Source: Atopsyche davidsoni (Eukaryota; Arthropoda; Insecta; Trichoptera; Hydrobiosidae). From it: DNA of 64,000 nt. The stretch lies in contig JAILWY010000012.1 of assembly GCA_022113835.1 (NCBI GenBank), forward strand, positions 3,658,001 to 3,722,000. Direction: 5' to 3'. Below, piece by piece: positions 1 to 12,900 of the stretch; position 1 is the stretch's first letter, and each line of letters begins with the position of its first letter. The position numbers and the translations under genes are program-made. The notes beneath the pieces are model-generated. The model was not told the origin of the DNA. It did not search any database and saw nothing but the letters and a program-made list of their open reading frames with translations.

Positions 1-3000
1 GTGACACAGGCACCCGCCCTAATCTGTTCCGAGCTTATTAATCCCAGGGCGAGGGAGATACATTATTTCTAACGGTAATTTAGAGAATACTCGCGATTAT
101 ACGATGCCTTTGTGAACTTGGCGTTGTATTTGCATATTTAATGCTTAAAATCAATGCTGCCAATAACCCGGGATTAAAACGAAAACTCGATGTTTTTTTG
201 GAATATTTCCACTCTCTAGTAATACTTATGTATAAATTTGCAACACTCTTTAATCTTAAGGCAGTTACTCCCAGCCTTTGCCTGGCGAAATCGTGTCATT
301 TAATTAATTTCATTGTCACTTTATTTTTCTATATCGAAAATTGATTTTTTTACAGAGTATTGAAAAAACTATAAATTATATTTATCTATTTTTTATTATT
401 TAATTAGCGTCCATTTTCAGGGTAAAATAAAATCTTGAAGATGTTGAAAAATTGGATAAAATGACGACTTTTCAAAACCAAAGTTTGTTAAAGATTTTTT
501 TTTTTAATTTTTTAATTAATAAGACACACATGGTTTATATTTAATCTTTAAATTCCAAAAAAAAAAAGACTTTTAAATGTTTAGGATTCTTGGAAAATGT
601 ACCGGACGAATCTCTAAATTCCTACACTTCAATCGGAAAAACACATATATATCATATTAATAGTAAATTTATAAGGAATAAAAATATATTGTGTTCGGAA
701 GAAGGGACGTATCAAACTTTTTGCATCTAAATATTTTTGATTGGTGCAGTCGATTTATCGCAAAACAGACCAGAAAATGATCAATAGACTCGATTATGGG
801 ACCTAGACCCTTAAACTATACAACACAAATCTTTTTTCAATTATCATAAATTGTAATTCATTTACAACGCTTGAAATGACAATATAACTCTGCGTTTAAA
901 GTATTTTGTTATGTAAATGTTTCTGAATTAAGCTTACTTTAATGGTAACATCAAGAAATAATAAATAAATTAAATCTAAGCTTTTCCTAATGTTTTTTTT
1001 TTTTTTTAAATAACGTCTCAAAAGGTTTCTTGAAATTGTAGTGGAATGACATCAGCAATTGTCATTTTTCATCGCAGTAATATTTCTATTATATTTAATA
1101 TTTACAAAAATATTAAAATTATCCGATCAAATATTTTGTTTTATTTCAAAACCAACCACAAAATGAAATTTCCTTTGTATGCGAAATGATAAATTGAAAA
1201 ATTGTCTCTTTATTGCTTACTTTTAACCGAACATTTGATTTCGCTGGAGCGTCTTTTCATTCGGAATTTCACAAAAAACAAACCGCACTCGGGAGGAAAA
1301 TACTCTCGGAACTTTTAAAGCATGTTACTTTTGAATCTTCTTTTATCTTGTAAATGCTTAAAATTTGATTTTTTGATAAATTTGCTTCCCCTGTAAAAGT
1401 AATTTACAGAAGTTGCACTTCTCCATTCCAACAAGAAAAGTTTCATGTAATTTGATGATAAATATTAGTGGTTGAAAGAATTGATTTTTAAAATTGTTAG
1501 TAATGAATAGGCCACATCTCATCGTTAAGACCAGCAAAATACAGAAATAGTATATTGATACCGATGTTTATATATATAGAAAAAAAAAAGGAATTTAAAA
1601 TCGGCCTTGGCGCCTACTTGTCGATTTAGTAGAGCAGGAACGATGTTTTTTCACTGTTCCATAAAGATGCTAATTCTCGATAGGAAGCTATTCCGTTGGC
1701 GGCGTTTATTCGCTGATTGATGCTCGGTAATAACAATCGAAAAAAAATAAACTTCAGCCGCTATCCTAGAAGGCTTCTGTCGTGAATAAAAATCACCTCA
1801 AGTAAGATCAAACGCTTTACTCGAAGGTTTTACGTCGATAATATCAACACAACTTTAGTATTTCAATATAGAGACAATTGAATTTATCACTTCTATATAT
1901 TTGTTTATTGTTAAACAAACACGGACAAGTTTTTATTGTTTTATCCTATACATTTCACGAAAAGTATCGATCTTTATATTCTTACATAAAAATGTATGTG
2001 TATACAAAGATGTCAATTGAAAATACCGGCCAAATATGTAAAAATACTATTTATGATACGTATATCATATTTAACAGTACGTGACAGTAAAAATTTTAAA
2101 ACACCATTTTGTATACATAATTATTCTGATTATTGATGTTTATATTATATTGATTTTAAAAGTTAATTTATTTTTTGTGCTTTTGATTGCGTGGTTTTGT
2201 GTTTAGGAAAACCTGCGGTCTGCAAAATAATTGAGTTTTTTTAAACATAAAACGATAATAATTTTTTAGCTCAAGTTATAAAAATAAAATGAGATAAGAT
2301 CGATATATATAAATATTTACAAAATTTACAAAAATCTCTTGTATCTAATTTATTATTTTAAAAACAGTTATGAAAATAATTAACAACAAATTTATTTCTC
2401 AGGTATATATTATTTTATATCCAATAAAACACAATGTATAGCCGAACCATTATATTGGGTGCACAGATGCGTCAATTTTCAGGACCTGAAGTTTTTGGGG
2501 GTAGAGATTGAAAATTGGCTGGCGCTAAATCATGATGATATATAAGGATATTTCAACCTGGGCCTGGGGCGAAGAGTAAAGTCACACCAATTTAAAGCGA
2601 CCTTACTGGATATTAGAAATACATTATGCGGTATGAATGCTCCAATAGATATAAATCCTAGCTTATCATTTTTGCACAAATACGTTTTAAAACAAATTAT
2701 TCATTAAAAGTATTTTATTATTTTATAACAAAAGAGTAATTTTAAACTACTCCACTTAGTTAAATGGCCGGGTGGGTTAATCTTTTAAATCACCTTGACT
2801 GTGTTACATTGAAAAAATATATAATTGTGTAAATTATGTATAAACGTTTATACATACTTTAATTATGTTTAAAAAAAAATTATTTAACAAGTAAATGTGA
2901 TAATCTTGTGGTATTTATTATTGGTTTTTATGAAACCTTTCACTTGTGCATCTAATGAATAGTTATTTGAGTAAAATAACCCTCTCCGCGTTTCACGACA

Positions 3001-4080
3001 CTTATCACATATAGTTTAGAATTTGTAAATGTGCTACGATCGATCGTTACGAAGAAATCACTCCAGGCTTTCCCTTTAGCTCCTGATCTAAAACGTAAAC
3101 ATTTATATATTCTGTATACCTGTTGTTTTTGTATGATTAAAATAAACTATAAATTATCAATTGACATTTATCATGGGTAAACTTTTCGTAGCTGATTATT
3201 GTTTTTGTTGTTTTTGTTGTATTTTTTTTGCTTCTCGATGCCAACGGTCATTTCCTCTCTTTCGGATAACAGAAGATTTTCACATTTTTCTTTACTGTCG
3301 CATGAAAAGACGTTTTCACCACATGGCTTTTCTACTCAGTTCGCAATTGCCCTATAAAGCTTTCTACCTCCGGATCTTTTCTATCCCTAAAAGTTAGTAA
3401 TTATCGAGAAAAGTTCGTAATTAAAAATATTAGCACCATTTTTTATTAAAGAATTCTGAAAAATTTCAGAATTTCTGAAAACTTATAATAGATTGAGACT
3501 ACAAAAAGGAAACTTTAATCTTATTTAAGGAATAAATCCAATGGCTATTTTATATGAAAGTTACAATATTCACTATTACTTTATAAAGTTTTCCATTATA
3601 ATATTTTAAGAGAAGATAGATTTTAAATTATCTCTAACATTCAATGTATTATTTTAATGCGAAATAAAAAAGAAAGTTTTAATTTTATTTTTGATGAAAT
3701 ATTTTTTATTACGAGATTTTTCAATCACTAAAAACATATTTTAAAATTAGTTAAGTTTATGAGAGTTCAAATAAAGAAGGTATGTACTATTTTTTTTCGG
3801 TTAAAATTAAGATAAACACACTTGCTGAATAAAGAAATAAAACGCATACTGCCTGAGTTTACTACTGTACAGTACACTGGATAATAAAGCCCTCTCCTCT
3901 TTTATATGCCGCCTCTCACAATAGTGTATAATAAAGATCATACCGAAAAAATGCGATAGAAAAAAAAAAAAAACCCGCTTTCCTTTTGTCCGCCGGGCAA
4001 CGTATTATCCCAGGTCCATAAACAAGTATTTCGGCGACATAGAAAATTTTAATTAATCGAATTTTTAATTTATCCGCCGA
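1..4080. other. AT-rich sequence upstream of the promoter, no gene seen
   Basis: No coding exon is recognised here. The short open frames are low-complexity and lack recognisable domains or good splice context. Poly-A and poly-T runs occur near 490, 990, 1580 and 3960. A 9-base inverted repeat (CAATTTTCA at 2473 and its complement at 2509) is the only local structure noted. If the neural cadherin gene has earlier exons to the left, this is intron; if the transcript starting near 4.2 kb is the whole gene, it is intergenic. The sequence alone does not decide between these. Confidence 0.5.
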
Positions 4081-4590
4081 CTTTGCCTTTGTGCGACCGC
4101 GGCGATACCTAGTCGCCTAAAAACTTTGCGAACATTCGCTAATATTAATCATAAAACAGAAAATGCCCCGAATTTCGAATCAAACCGGGGGGTTGGGGCG
4201 CGTGCGCGGAAGGCTGTATTCTGAGAGCTTTCAGTTACTACCCTCGCTGCCGTGGTGAGTGGACCGTTGCTCGCCGATCGTGGCCGCCGTTCCTCTCGTC
4301 CAACTGCGAGAAAAGTCGTCATAAATACGAAAAAAAACTTTTGCAATATTATTAAAAATTCTGAAGACTCGAATCTGTTTGTTTGTTTCGATTGTTTTTT
4401 TTTTTTTATTTGAAAAACTTTGAGTCCGGAGTGAGTGGAGCCTCCGCGAGGAGGTCGCGTTCCGATTTGTGCGCAGTGAACGCGAGTGAAAAACTTTTGC
4501 GTATAGTTACTTGGACCCGGGGAATAGAAGTTTCTTCGCATATCTGCTTTCATGTAATGACTGTTCCTCTCGGTACATACCGGCGCGGTG
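4081..4590 (+). promoter_or_regulatory. CpG-rich promoter and 5' leader of the short neural-cadherin transcript
   Basis: This is the richest CpG patch of the first 12 kb and ends directly at the ATG of the first coding exon. A TCAGTT hexamer at 4231-4236 matches the arthropod initiator consensus, with the A at 4233 as the likely +1. A GGACCG word resembling a downstream promoter element starts at 4261, which is +29, one base off the usual strict spacing. No TATA box is seen at the right distance. Between 4233 and 4551 there is no ATG at all, as expected of a leader. Two strong donor-like GTGAGT words lie inside it, at 4255 and 4431. The start site is inferred, not shown. Confidence 0.6.
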
Positions 4591-4607
4591 ATGGTGGATC
4601 CACTTAA
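4552..4607 (+). other. Two short upstream reading frames, one overlapping the main start
   Basis: The first ATG after the proposed initiator is at 4552 and is followed at once by TAA, a minimal start-stop frame. Its last base begins a second ATG at 4557 that opens a 16-codon frame ending in TAA at 4605-4607. That second frame runs 17 bases past the cadherin ATG at 4591 in another reading frame. If the leader is transcribed as drawn, ribosomes must leak past or reinitiate, so translation of the cadherin could be damped. This is inference from the sequence; no expression evidence is available. Confidence 0.45.
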
Positions 4608-4642
4608 GATCTTCTGGGTACTCACCAACAGCACCTACTTAG
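4591..4642 (+). CDS. CadN: Neural cadherin, first coding exon of a short isoform (partial gene)
   Basis: The exon encodes MVDPLKIFWVLTNSTYL plus the first base (G) of a split codon, then a donor GG|GTTTGTGAG at 4643. The ATG has G at -3 and G at +4, a good context. It is the first in-frame Met after an in-frame TGA at 4558-4560. The phase-1 end matches the phase-1 acceptor of the exon at 36702, so the join restores Val18 followed by Thr-Lys-Phe-Ile-Arg, the sequence that precedes this cadherin repeat in Drosophila CadN as I recall it. The peptide has a weak hydrophobic core (IFWVL, residues 7-11) that could be a poor signal sequence, and an Asn-Ser-Thr sequon at 13-15. Similar starts are, from memory, found on short insect neural-cadherin or CadN2 models. 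A transcript or protein search would settle this. It is the least certain part of the model but fits in phase, codon context and promoter position. Confidence 0.8.
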
Positions 4643-7600
4643 GTTTGTGAGCTTTTTATTTTATTATTTTGTCCAACTTTAGAATGATGCTGCACTTCAT
4701 ATAAAAATATATATATAAAGTATACATTTACATACAAGATAACTATGATATTAACTTGTGCTAAAATGGGAATATCAGTCTATTTTACAATATATTCATT
4801 CGCTAATTACTAACTCAATCATAAACATTAGTTTCAATGTATTTGAATAAAAAATATAAAAATACTCGATATGTAATTAATTCATTAACAATGTGTTTAT
4901 AGGCAATCGAATTATATACTATATTTATCTACTAGAAAAATATTTATTTCTAGCAAGTAGGTCTGTCGGTTTCATACTTGCATTCAAAAACTCAAATTTT
5001 TTCTCAGTTTTAAACTCACTGTGGTCGAATTTCGATGCTATGCCATTTTAACCAAGAGGTATAAGTTCAAGTCCCACTTCAGTAGAAAAAAAAATTGCAG
5101 CATTATTTCTTTCTTATCATGTTTTATACGTTTAATTTAAGGCGTCACACAAAAAATGTGTCCTCCAAATGCTTCTAATTTAACAATTTTGTGGCTTTAT
5201 AAAACACTCTTTTATTTTTTTTTTCAGAAATAGGTCCCTTCTTTTTTTGATATTGAAAGCGATTACGTTTTTTTGTAAAATTTGCTTTTCCTCTTTTTTA
5301 TAATTGCGTTTGATTGAAAGTAAACATGGAACGCCCTTTTCGGCTAATACAAGGACTTTGAGGATAATTTGTATTAACAATATTTTTTTCCTAATACTTG
5401 TAGCAATAACAAATTTGATTAATATTTTCTGTGCGTGGGTTTGGACCTCTACGGGCATTTCAAAGTATATCCTTCTTAATTAAAACATTTCCCATTTGGA
5501 ATTAAAATCTTTTAGATGATTAAGGGACTCCCATAAAATAGGCAGTGTAGTAAAAACGGTTAGAGTAAGAGGCTATATCGTAATTCTTATTTAAATATTT
5601 ATGGGTAGCGTTTATTCAGAAGCGTGAGAAAATGGACCCACCAGTGGCGCACCCCGCCCTTCAGTTTGAGGTATGCACCCCAATTTATCCTAAATGTTAT
5701 ATATCCATAAACCCTCAATAGACGACACTGGTGTCGTTTCTGTAAAGCTATTAGACCACTACACGTACTTAAAGGTCATCAATGAATAAAATAATCATAA
5801 AAAAAACAGCTAAATATTTCATAATAAAAGTTTAAATCAATTTTATATTTAAAGTAATAAATTTACTAATGTCATATTCGCAAAAACATTCTTTTACTCA
5901 CACACAGTATAAAATTGTATGTAATTAAAAAACGAAATAAAATACTCTCTCTCCGTAAAAATAAAGGGAAATAAGCCGTGAAAGCCTTATAAAATGATAC
6001 TAATCCGATTTATCATTTTAATCATAATAACGGCATGTTTGCTCTCACCTTTTTAAAAATTCCCGGCGAAAAATAATTAACTCTCGGCTTATGAAAAATT
6101 AAATTCCGTTTGTTCCATTCAATTTTTTGTAAATACCTTATTGGCATTGTCATCCCTAATTTGGCCACGTTGTAAAAAGCGCTGCGGCTTAATTAATCAC
6201 ATGAAAATCAGCAGCGTCGGAGAAAGTTCATTAATTATCTATTTCTTCAGGAACTTGCGTATTCAATCATTAGAGATACATGAAATTGCGTGAAGGTTAG
6301 ATTCTATATCAATTTATTAGAAACACAGATCAGCCATAACTGTAATATTTACTTTAAATATTAGCGCAATTTATACTATTATTATAAAATTAAACTACGA
6401 TAAAAATACATGTTCCGAAAATGCTTTTATTAAAATAATTCATATCTAATATCAAGTATTAAATTAAATATTGGTTTTAATATAAGAACTATAACTTGAT
6501 AAGTTATTAAGTATTATCGATTTAAATGTCATTGAATAGGTTTTTTACATATATTTTTATTTCTTTGTCATCATTTTTGTACCTTGAAATTGGTAATTTT
6601 TTTTAACATATACCAAAAAAAAATTGAAATTCCTAGTTTATATATAAGCTCATAATATAAGCTTGTGGGTTGGAAAAAACTTTTTTCTCTTACAGTTATT
6701 TTTACAAAGGTGCAAAATTCTAGAACGGATGGCTAGTCAGCCAAATTAAATATATAAAGCTAGACTTAGCATGGGCTTATGGAAAGTCATTCGTGCAAAG
6801 AACCTGTAGGTAGTATGATTACGGTCATAAAACTTTGTCTATTTTTAGTGCAGATCCCGGGGTAGTATGTTTTGTCATAAATTCTGTCCTAGCAGTTCAG
6901 AGCTACTAGGGTTGCTGACATTCGCCACAGTATCTAATACATGATCTATATTTCAGTATTTGATTCAATTTTTAGTTTTCTTGTCTTATTGTGCACTTAG
7001 TTCACTTTCTTTAAGAAACCAAGGAATGAACTGTTTGAACAAAATGAACTCATTAATAAAAAATAAATACTGATTTACTTCATTTGTAAAATTGTGAAAT
7101 GAAGGTAAGAAAAATTAATTGCAGAGTATAAATGAATGTTGTAGGTTAATGGTTTTTTTTTCAATTGATGTGTTTCTATTAATCATTTTTTTTCAATTGA
7201 TACGATATATATGTTTGTGTGACTACTTCACATAAAATAAAGTAACATTTTTCGTAAAGTTGAAAGTAAAAAAAAAAAATACGAAAATATAATGCAATAC
7301 GTAGAACTAGACAGCCTTTCGGGACTACACATAAGCAATGACAATAATGGCACGGGGCAAGCTGTCAACCTCAATTCGACAAAAGTATCAAAGCCTCACT
7401 ATATCGCTTATACAGCCTCGGCAATAATTTTTTATTTGCTTTTCTACGAACCTCAAAATAAGTTACGTGACCCACCCGGGCGGTCCTTATAATAATTCCC
7501 GATCGCCTATTCTCAGGCCCCCGCGAGTGCTGAGTCTTTGTCGAGGGCCAGGATTCAATTGCCAATTCAACCATGGGATCAGGCCGGGCCCACTTTATCA

Positions 7601-10600
7601 CGACAGCCAAGTGCTTGCAGAATCGCTAAGTTTATTTATTAGAAGAAAAAAAAACAGCCCTGATGTAAGACAGTGCTTGGACATTTTTAAGCCTTCCTGC
7701 GGAAATTCGTTTTGCGTCGCCCGCGACATCCGCCAGTTACGAGATTATCGCGTGTCCCGGTATTCCAAAATAAAACTCGCGCTTACAATAACGTGAGAGT
7801 GCAAATTTTATTAAATAAAAAATGAGATTTTACGGCATCGTAAAATACATAAAAATGATTGTGCACGGGGAGAAAGAAACACAAATGGATTTTGCCCCGA
7901 CCGCGGGGTGATGAGGTTTGATTCCGGTTTTCTTTTCGCCAAAGCACAAGCGTCATTTTAAAAATTCTCTATCATATTCTTTATCGGTAGCATTTCAACA
8001 AAAATAGCCGCACCCTTTCTCTTGATAAAGATCTTATTGAAAATTTTATTTTTGCGTGTTCATCAACATCACTGCGAGTATTTACGAAGTGATCAAATCG
8101 ACTTTTGATTGCTCGTTGGCTAGAAATCTAATAATGCATGTATTTAAGATTTAGATATCAAAGATAATTTATCTTAAGGTGTGTTTGTTTAATCACTTTA
8201 CAGAAATAATTTGCACTTTACTACTATTAGCAGGTACGTAATTCTAAATTTATATCACCAATGAGTATCATATACGCACATTAATAATGTACATAAAATT
8301 ATACGAACACTGATATCCGTTCATACACAAAGAGGCTTAAATTATTAAGATCACTATTTATTACCAAGAGGGTTTTTACGTTATCTTTATACATATACTT
8401 AACTCATATATATGAGATACTGTCGTAGAATCTATAATTAAGTATTTTGTACGCATCTTAAATAATTTATAGATATTTGTATTATCAATTATTGCGGGTA
8501 AAACATAACAGAGAAATTTAGATAAACTTATAGTTTATATTATGTGATGCCTTTATTACTAAGGTTTTCATTTTTTTTTATTTAGTGTATAAATGAAAAT
8601 TCAACAATAATGTTATGATTCACATTGATTAAGTTTTGTTTGTCCTAATAGGTTTTTCTCTAACTGAATATTAAATTTTTACTAATCCGATTTGATTTAA
8701 TGTTCCATCTCAATACACATTTATATTTAAATGAATATGGTTTGATAACTATTAAGTACAAATAATAATTATATTCCTGATAAATTCCTTTGAAAAGAGA
8801 CATTAAATTAAAAATTACTTATTTTAAATATTAGTATTGGATTACCGAAGACAGTGAAGATAAATAAAAATATTTAACTAAAATCAACAGCTAAAATTGC
8901 CTGTGATATTTTCTAATTCCACTATTGTTTATAAATGAACATTGATTTGGCATCAACACAATCAGTAATCAAACTTTTTGATTTTTTTTTAAGTTTTAAG
9001 AATCAAGAGATCTTAATTAATATTTTGTTTAATCTTCATTTTAGTATTTTAGTTCCATACTTTAGATGAAAATAAAATACACATGCAAATAATAAAAAAA
9101 AAATTATCAACTCTAATAAAATTGATAAAATTATAAATAATTTAATTTATTATAATACAACTAATTATCTATTCAAAAATATATCGTGTTTTAATTCTCA
9201 AACGTTGAACTGGTTTTTAATCAGAATACCAGGTCACATTAAATTAAAATATATTAACTTTGCATAATATTATTGGATACGGTCACTCAAAACATTGAAT
9301 AGTGTTCATTTAAATTATTCACTTACAGGTTTATTAATGAGGAGTTTTGATAAAATGAATATTTTTGAATATATATGTAAATGCAGATAATTAATAAATA
9401 TAAAACACATACATCTACACTGATAATTTATAGCTATGGAATATTCATTAAATTACGCACTATTGTCAATATTATTATTTCATAAAATTAGATTACCACT
9501 TCGCTGTCCATTAATGAACACAGAAAAATGACACTATCATGACTTATGAGAAAAAAATTTACTGCGTTTTTTTAAATACTATTTTTATCTATATAGAACT
9601 AAGAAATATTAATTTATGCTGGATACATCAGATCTCAGATCACATAAACGGGGATCCATACCAATAACAACGCTTGTCCTTATAAAAAACTGCAAATAAT
9701 GAACCTTCATGTGACGTCTTTGGTATTTTCATATATGTATAAAAAAATCGCTGAAAACCAGCATCAGGTGCTATTATAGTACTTATTGTCAATGGATTAT
9801 TTTTTAGAAACTCGAGATTATTGTTTGTTAGAAAAAAAACGAACTTCTTCACCTGCTCTCGTGAATGAGATCTGTAGTCTGCAAGCACACACTCTAAGCA
9901 ATACTCATAAAAAATATCTGATCGTGTTTTTATACTTCAAAAACAATAAAAAGTTTTTCATATTTATGACATAACCTGTAAAGATTCTGTGTGATGGCAG
10001 CTCGTTATTTCCCAGTGTCTTGGTGCAGTAAATCTTTGGTTAAGAGACAAACGTTAGGCTTGTTTTAGGGATGATGAATTGGTTTACTTTTTACAATTTT
10101 AAATATAGTCAGCTTGCTGTCCTTGTAACATCCTTCTTAGCTTATTGTCTCAAAAACAATTACAGAGTCAACATTTCACAAACTCTTCGGATTGCTATCG
10201 CCTTCCTTCCCTGTAAATTACCAGCAAGTCAAAGTATTTACAGAGTTCTGTGTAGATTCTGAGGCTTTGTATACAAGACAAGTACTGCTTCTTGAGCTGT
10301 TGTTATTTGAAATAAAGCATGGGCGTGATGAAAGCTATTTTAAATTAAATGTTTATACAAACTAACTGGTTTAACAAATTTACTATGTACATAAACTTCC
10401 AATTATTTATTTATGTTTAAATCTGTTAAATTAATTTATGAGATAAGCTTAAAATATATTTATAGTACAACGGTAAATTTTACATTTTGTAATTTATCTG
10501 TAATTCCGAAACAATCAAATCATAAATCCGTACTTAAAATTATTACAATACAAAATAATTTAATTTGAATAAATTTATTAAATTAATTACTGTCATATTT

Positions 10601-11070
10601 TAAAGATAGAGGAGCAAATAAGAAAATACATAAAATTAAAGTCTAATTTTAAATGCAACGGATTTTGTTACCTAAGTGGATAGACTTGATTTTAGGAATT
10701 CGATTGAAATATAATTTTGTTGGACACTCGAAAACTTAATAATTGAAATGAAATTGCAAAAAAAAATGGATGTGGGAAAAACAAACCGTCGATGAACGTT
10801 TGCATTTTGGCACAACGCTTTATGTGAATCAATAGACCAGATGGCCTGCCGGCGAAAAACATTGTACTTCTATCCGAGGAGTGAATATTTAATATCAGCC
10901 GATCGTTGCAATAGTTTCTCGTTAAGAGCGACATTTTCCATTTCACTTAATACAAAAGAGACTTAAAAATAATTTATACTCATTTGTTACGCAAGCTCTT
11001 TACCGATCTATCTAAAAATTTCAAAAATTATCGTTCATTATTGCGTATACTAAAATATTATATATACATG

Positions 11071-11265
11071 CTCACCATACATGACAGAGGGGTGAAGGCA
11101 GGGGAATGTGAGCTTTTGAAATCAAAGCTCCCCATACATGGAAAAAGGGAGATTTCGAGGTAGTAAAATCTGAGGTTTTGACATTAAACCTCACCATACA
11201 TAAAAAAATGGGGAAGTCAAGGTAGTAGGATGTGAGCTTCTAAAATCAAAGCTTATCATATACGA
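11071..11265. repeat. 62-bp tandem repeat, about three copies, each with a hairpin
   Basis: Units begin with CTCACCATAC-like words at 11071, 11128, 11190 and 11252 (the last partial). The last two spacings are 62 bases; the first is 57 because of an indel. Each unit carries short inverted arms around a 7-base spacer: GAGCTTT/AAAGCTC at 11110-11130, GAGGTTT/AAACCTC at 11172-11192, and a weaker GAGCTTC/AAAGCTT at 11234-11254. The repeat runs straight into a dinucleotide microsatellite. Confidence 0.85.
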
Positions 11266-11270
11266 GAATA

Positions 11271-11272
<2 letters not shown>

Positions 11273-11324
<52 letters not shown>
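11273..11324. repeat. Compound microsatellite (AT)15(GT)11
   Basis: Fifteen AT units at 11273-11302 are followed without a break by eleven GT units at 11303-11324. It directly follows the 62-bp tandem repeat and is likely length-polymorphic. Confidence 0.97.
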
Positions 11325-12689
11325 ATTTATAAAAAACAGGTTCATTTAATACTTTTTTTATAAGATAAGGCTATAAAAAATAAAAAAGTTATATGTTGAG
11401 AGTTGATTCCGTGTTTGACGCTGATTGATTCTATTGTCAATAAACTTGGACACATTTAAAGGACTTGCGAAAAAGTTCTGAAAGAGGGTTACATAAAATA
11501 TTGATTGTACAATCAATAGTTATCAAACTCAAACCTACTAATAAATCATTTAATAAAGTTTTGGGCTATAAATAATTTTATTCATTTCATGAAATCATAT
11601 GCTGAATGTGAATATATAATTTACAAATATGAGACGTAAAAATTCAAAATAAAATGTTTTTTCATCGGTGTTATTGTGTTTGTTTGCTTAAAAGTATTTA
11701 CAAATTTATTCACTTGGATTTGGGAAACATACTTCATAAGCGAAGAATATTACAGAAAAACGATAGCATATTTTTTGTAAATTTATGAGTCGTATATAAA
11801 CCTAACGATTTTCAATATTTTATTAAACGCTTAATTAAAACACGAAGCGCCATAAAAACACCGCGGGTTTTTTTTTTTATTATTATAAAATTTACATTGC
11901 AAGCAGACAATGTTTTCATAAATATGTGGTTTTAAAAATACTGAAAATTTTACCCTTTTTTTCGTTTTGAAATTAACAGTTGTGTTAATAAAATGCAGGC
12001 GAAATAGGTTTTTTTTAATTTACCAATTTTTCTAACAATATACCAATTGAAATTACAAAGCTAATTATAAATATTCTTGATTCCTATATCTTAAATATTC
12101 AATCAATTACTCATAAAAATATTGAGTGATTATATAGTAAACTATTTGACAATTAGTTTACAATGTGATATTTAATGGTGTAAATTTTGTTATAAAAGCG
12201 AACCTGTGTATATTTATATAATATATAAAAATCTTATTCAAGTAATATTTATCTCATGTTTATGTTTAAGCACTTTATTTCTGAATTATTCAAAATAAAA
12301 TTTCCAGTATACCGAATATGTATCAATCCCCTTACAAGTATTTGACCAAAGGTAATTAAAATACGATTGTAACACGTGTTAAAAAGTACTTGTATTAATA
12401 TTTTATATCTTTCAAGATCCATCTTTACTTACTTATTTACGTTTTTTATTATTTTATTCTACTTTGCTATTGAAAAATGGGTTACAAATCGCATGTGAAA
12501 ACTGAAACCAAACATAGATTTTCAAAACGTAGCAATATCTTATCGTGTACTTTTACTTCTTAAATATCATTAATCTTATCGTGTTCTTTGTAATAAAAAT
12601 ACAACGATTCACGGTGTGTAATTATTAGTGCTTAATATAAAAATAAAACGGGGCAGTTTTCACTTAATTATAAATAGCATTTATACACG
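11325..12689. other. AT-rich intron, nothing recognised
   Basis: Poly-A/T rich sequence with no domain, RNA gene or repeat structure that I can support. Confidence 0.6.
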
Positions 12690-12900
12690 GTGTATACAAT
12701 GGCGAGTGGGCGCGGCGCTTCCGGGGAGGGAAACAACAGGCGAGTCACGACCCTGCCAGGCCACCCCAAACGTCGCCATTTTAGATGAGTCACTCGAATG
12801 GCCGCTCCGAGTGGCAGCAATAAAAAATAATTAAGTAAATTCTTAGATTCTTAATCTACAACCTGCTGGAGCTCCCTGCCGGGCCGGGATAATAAAATTA
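12690..12900. promoter_or_regulatory. Candidate cis-regulatory island with GCCAT and AP-1-like sites
   Basis: A GC-rich block stands out from the AT-rich intron. It contains three GCCAT cores (the Pho/YY1 binding core), as ATGGC near 12699, GCCATT at 12775-12780 and ATGGC near 12798. The first two sit in an 8-base inverted repeat (AATGGCGA at 12698, TCGCCATT at 12773). A TGAGTCA AP-1-type site is at 12786-12792. Complex, non-repetitive composition suggests a conserved element rather than a transposon. The function is inferred from motif density alone; conservation between related species would test it. Confidence 0.3.

Noticed and set aside
4261..4266. GGACCG as a downstream promoter element
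   Set aside because: It begins at +29 relative to the A of TCAGTT, one base off the strict spacing, so it is mentioned but not called as a site.
4149..4634. 161-codon open frame on the minus strand across the promoter and first exon
   Set aside because: It is antisense to a better-supported exon, has no domain, and lies in CpG-rich DNA where stops are rare.
5041..5085. tRNA-like B-box GTTCAAGTCCC
   Set aside because: The T stem keeps only two pairs of five and no anticodon arm or A-box fits; too weak to call.
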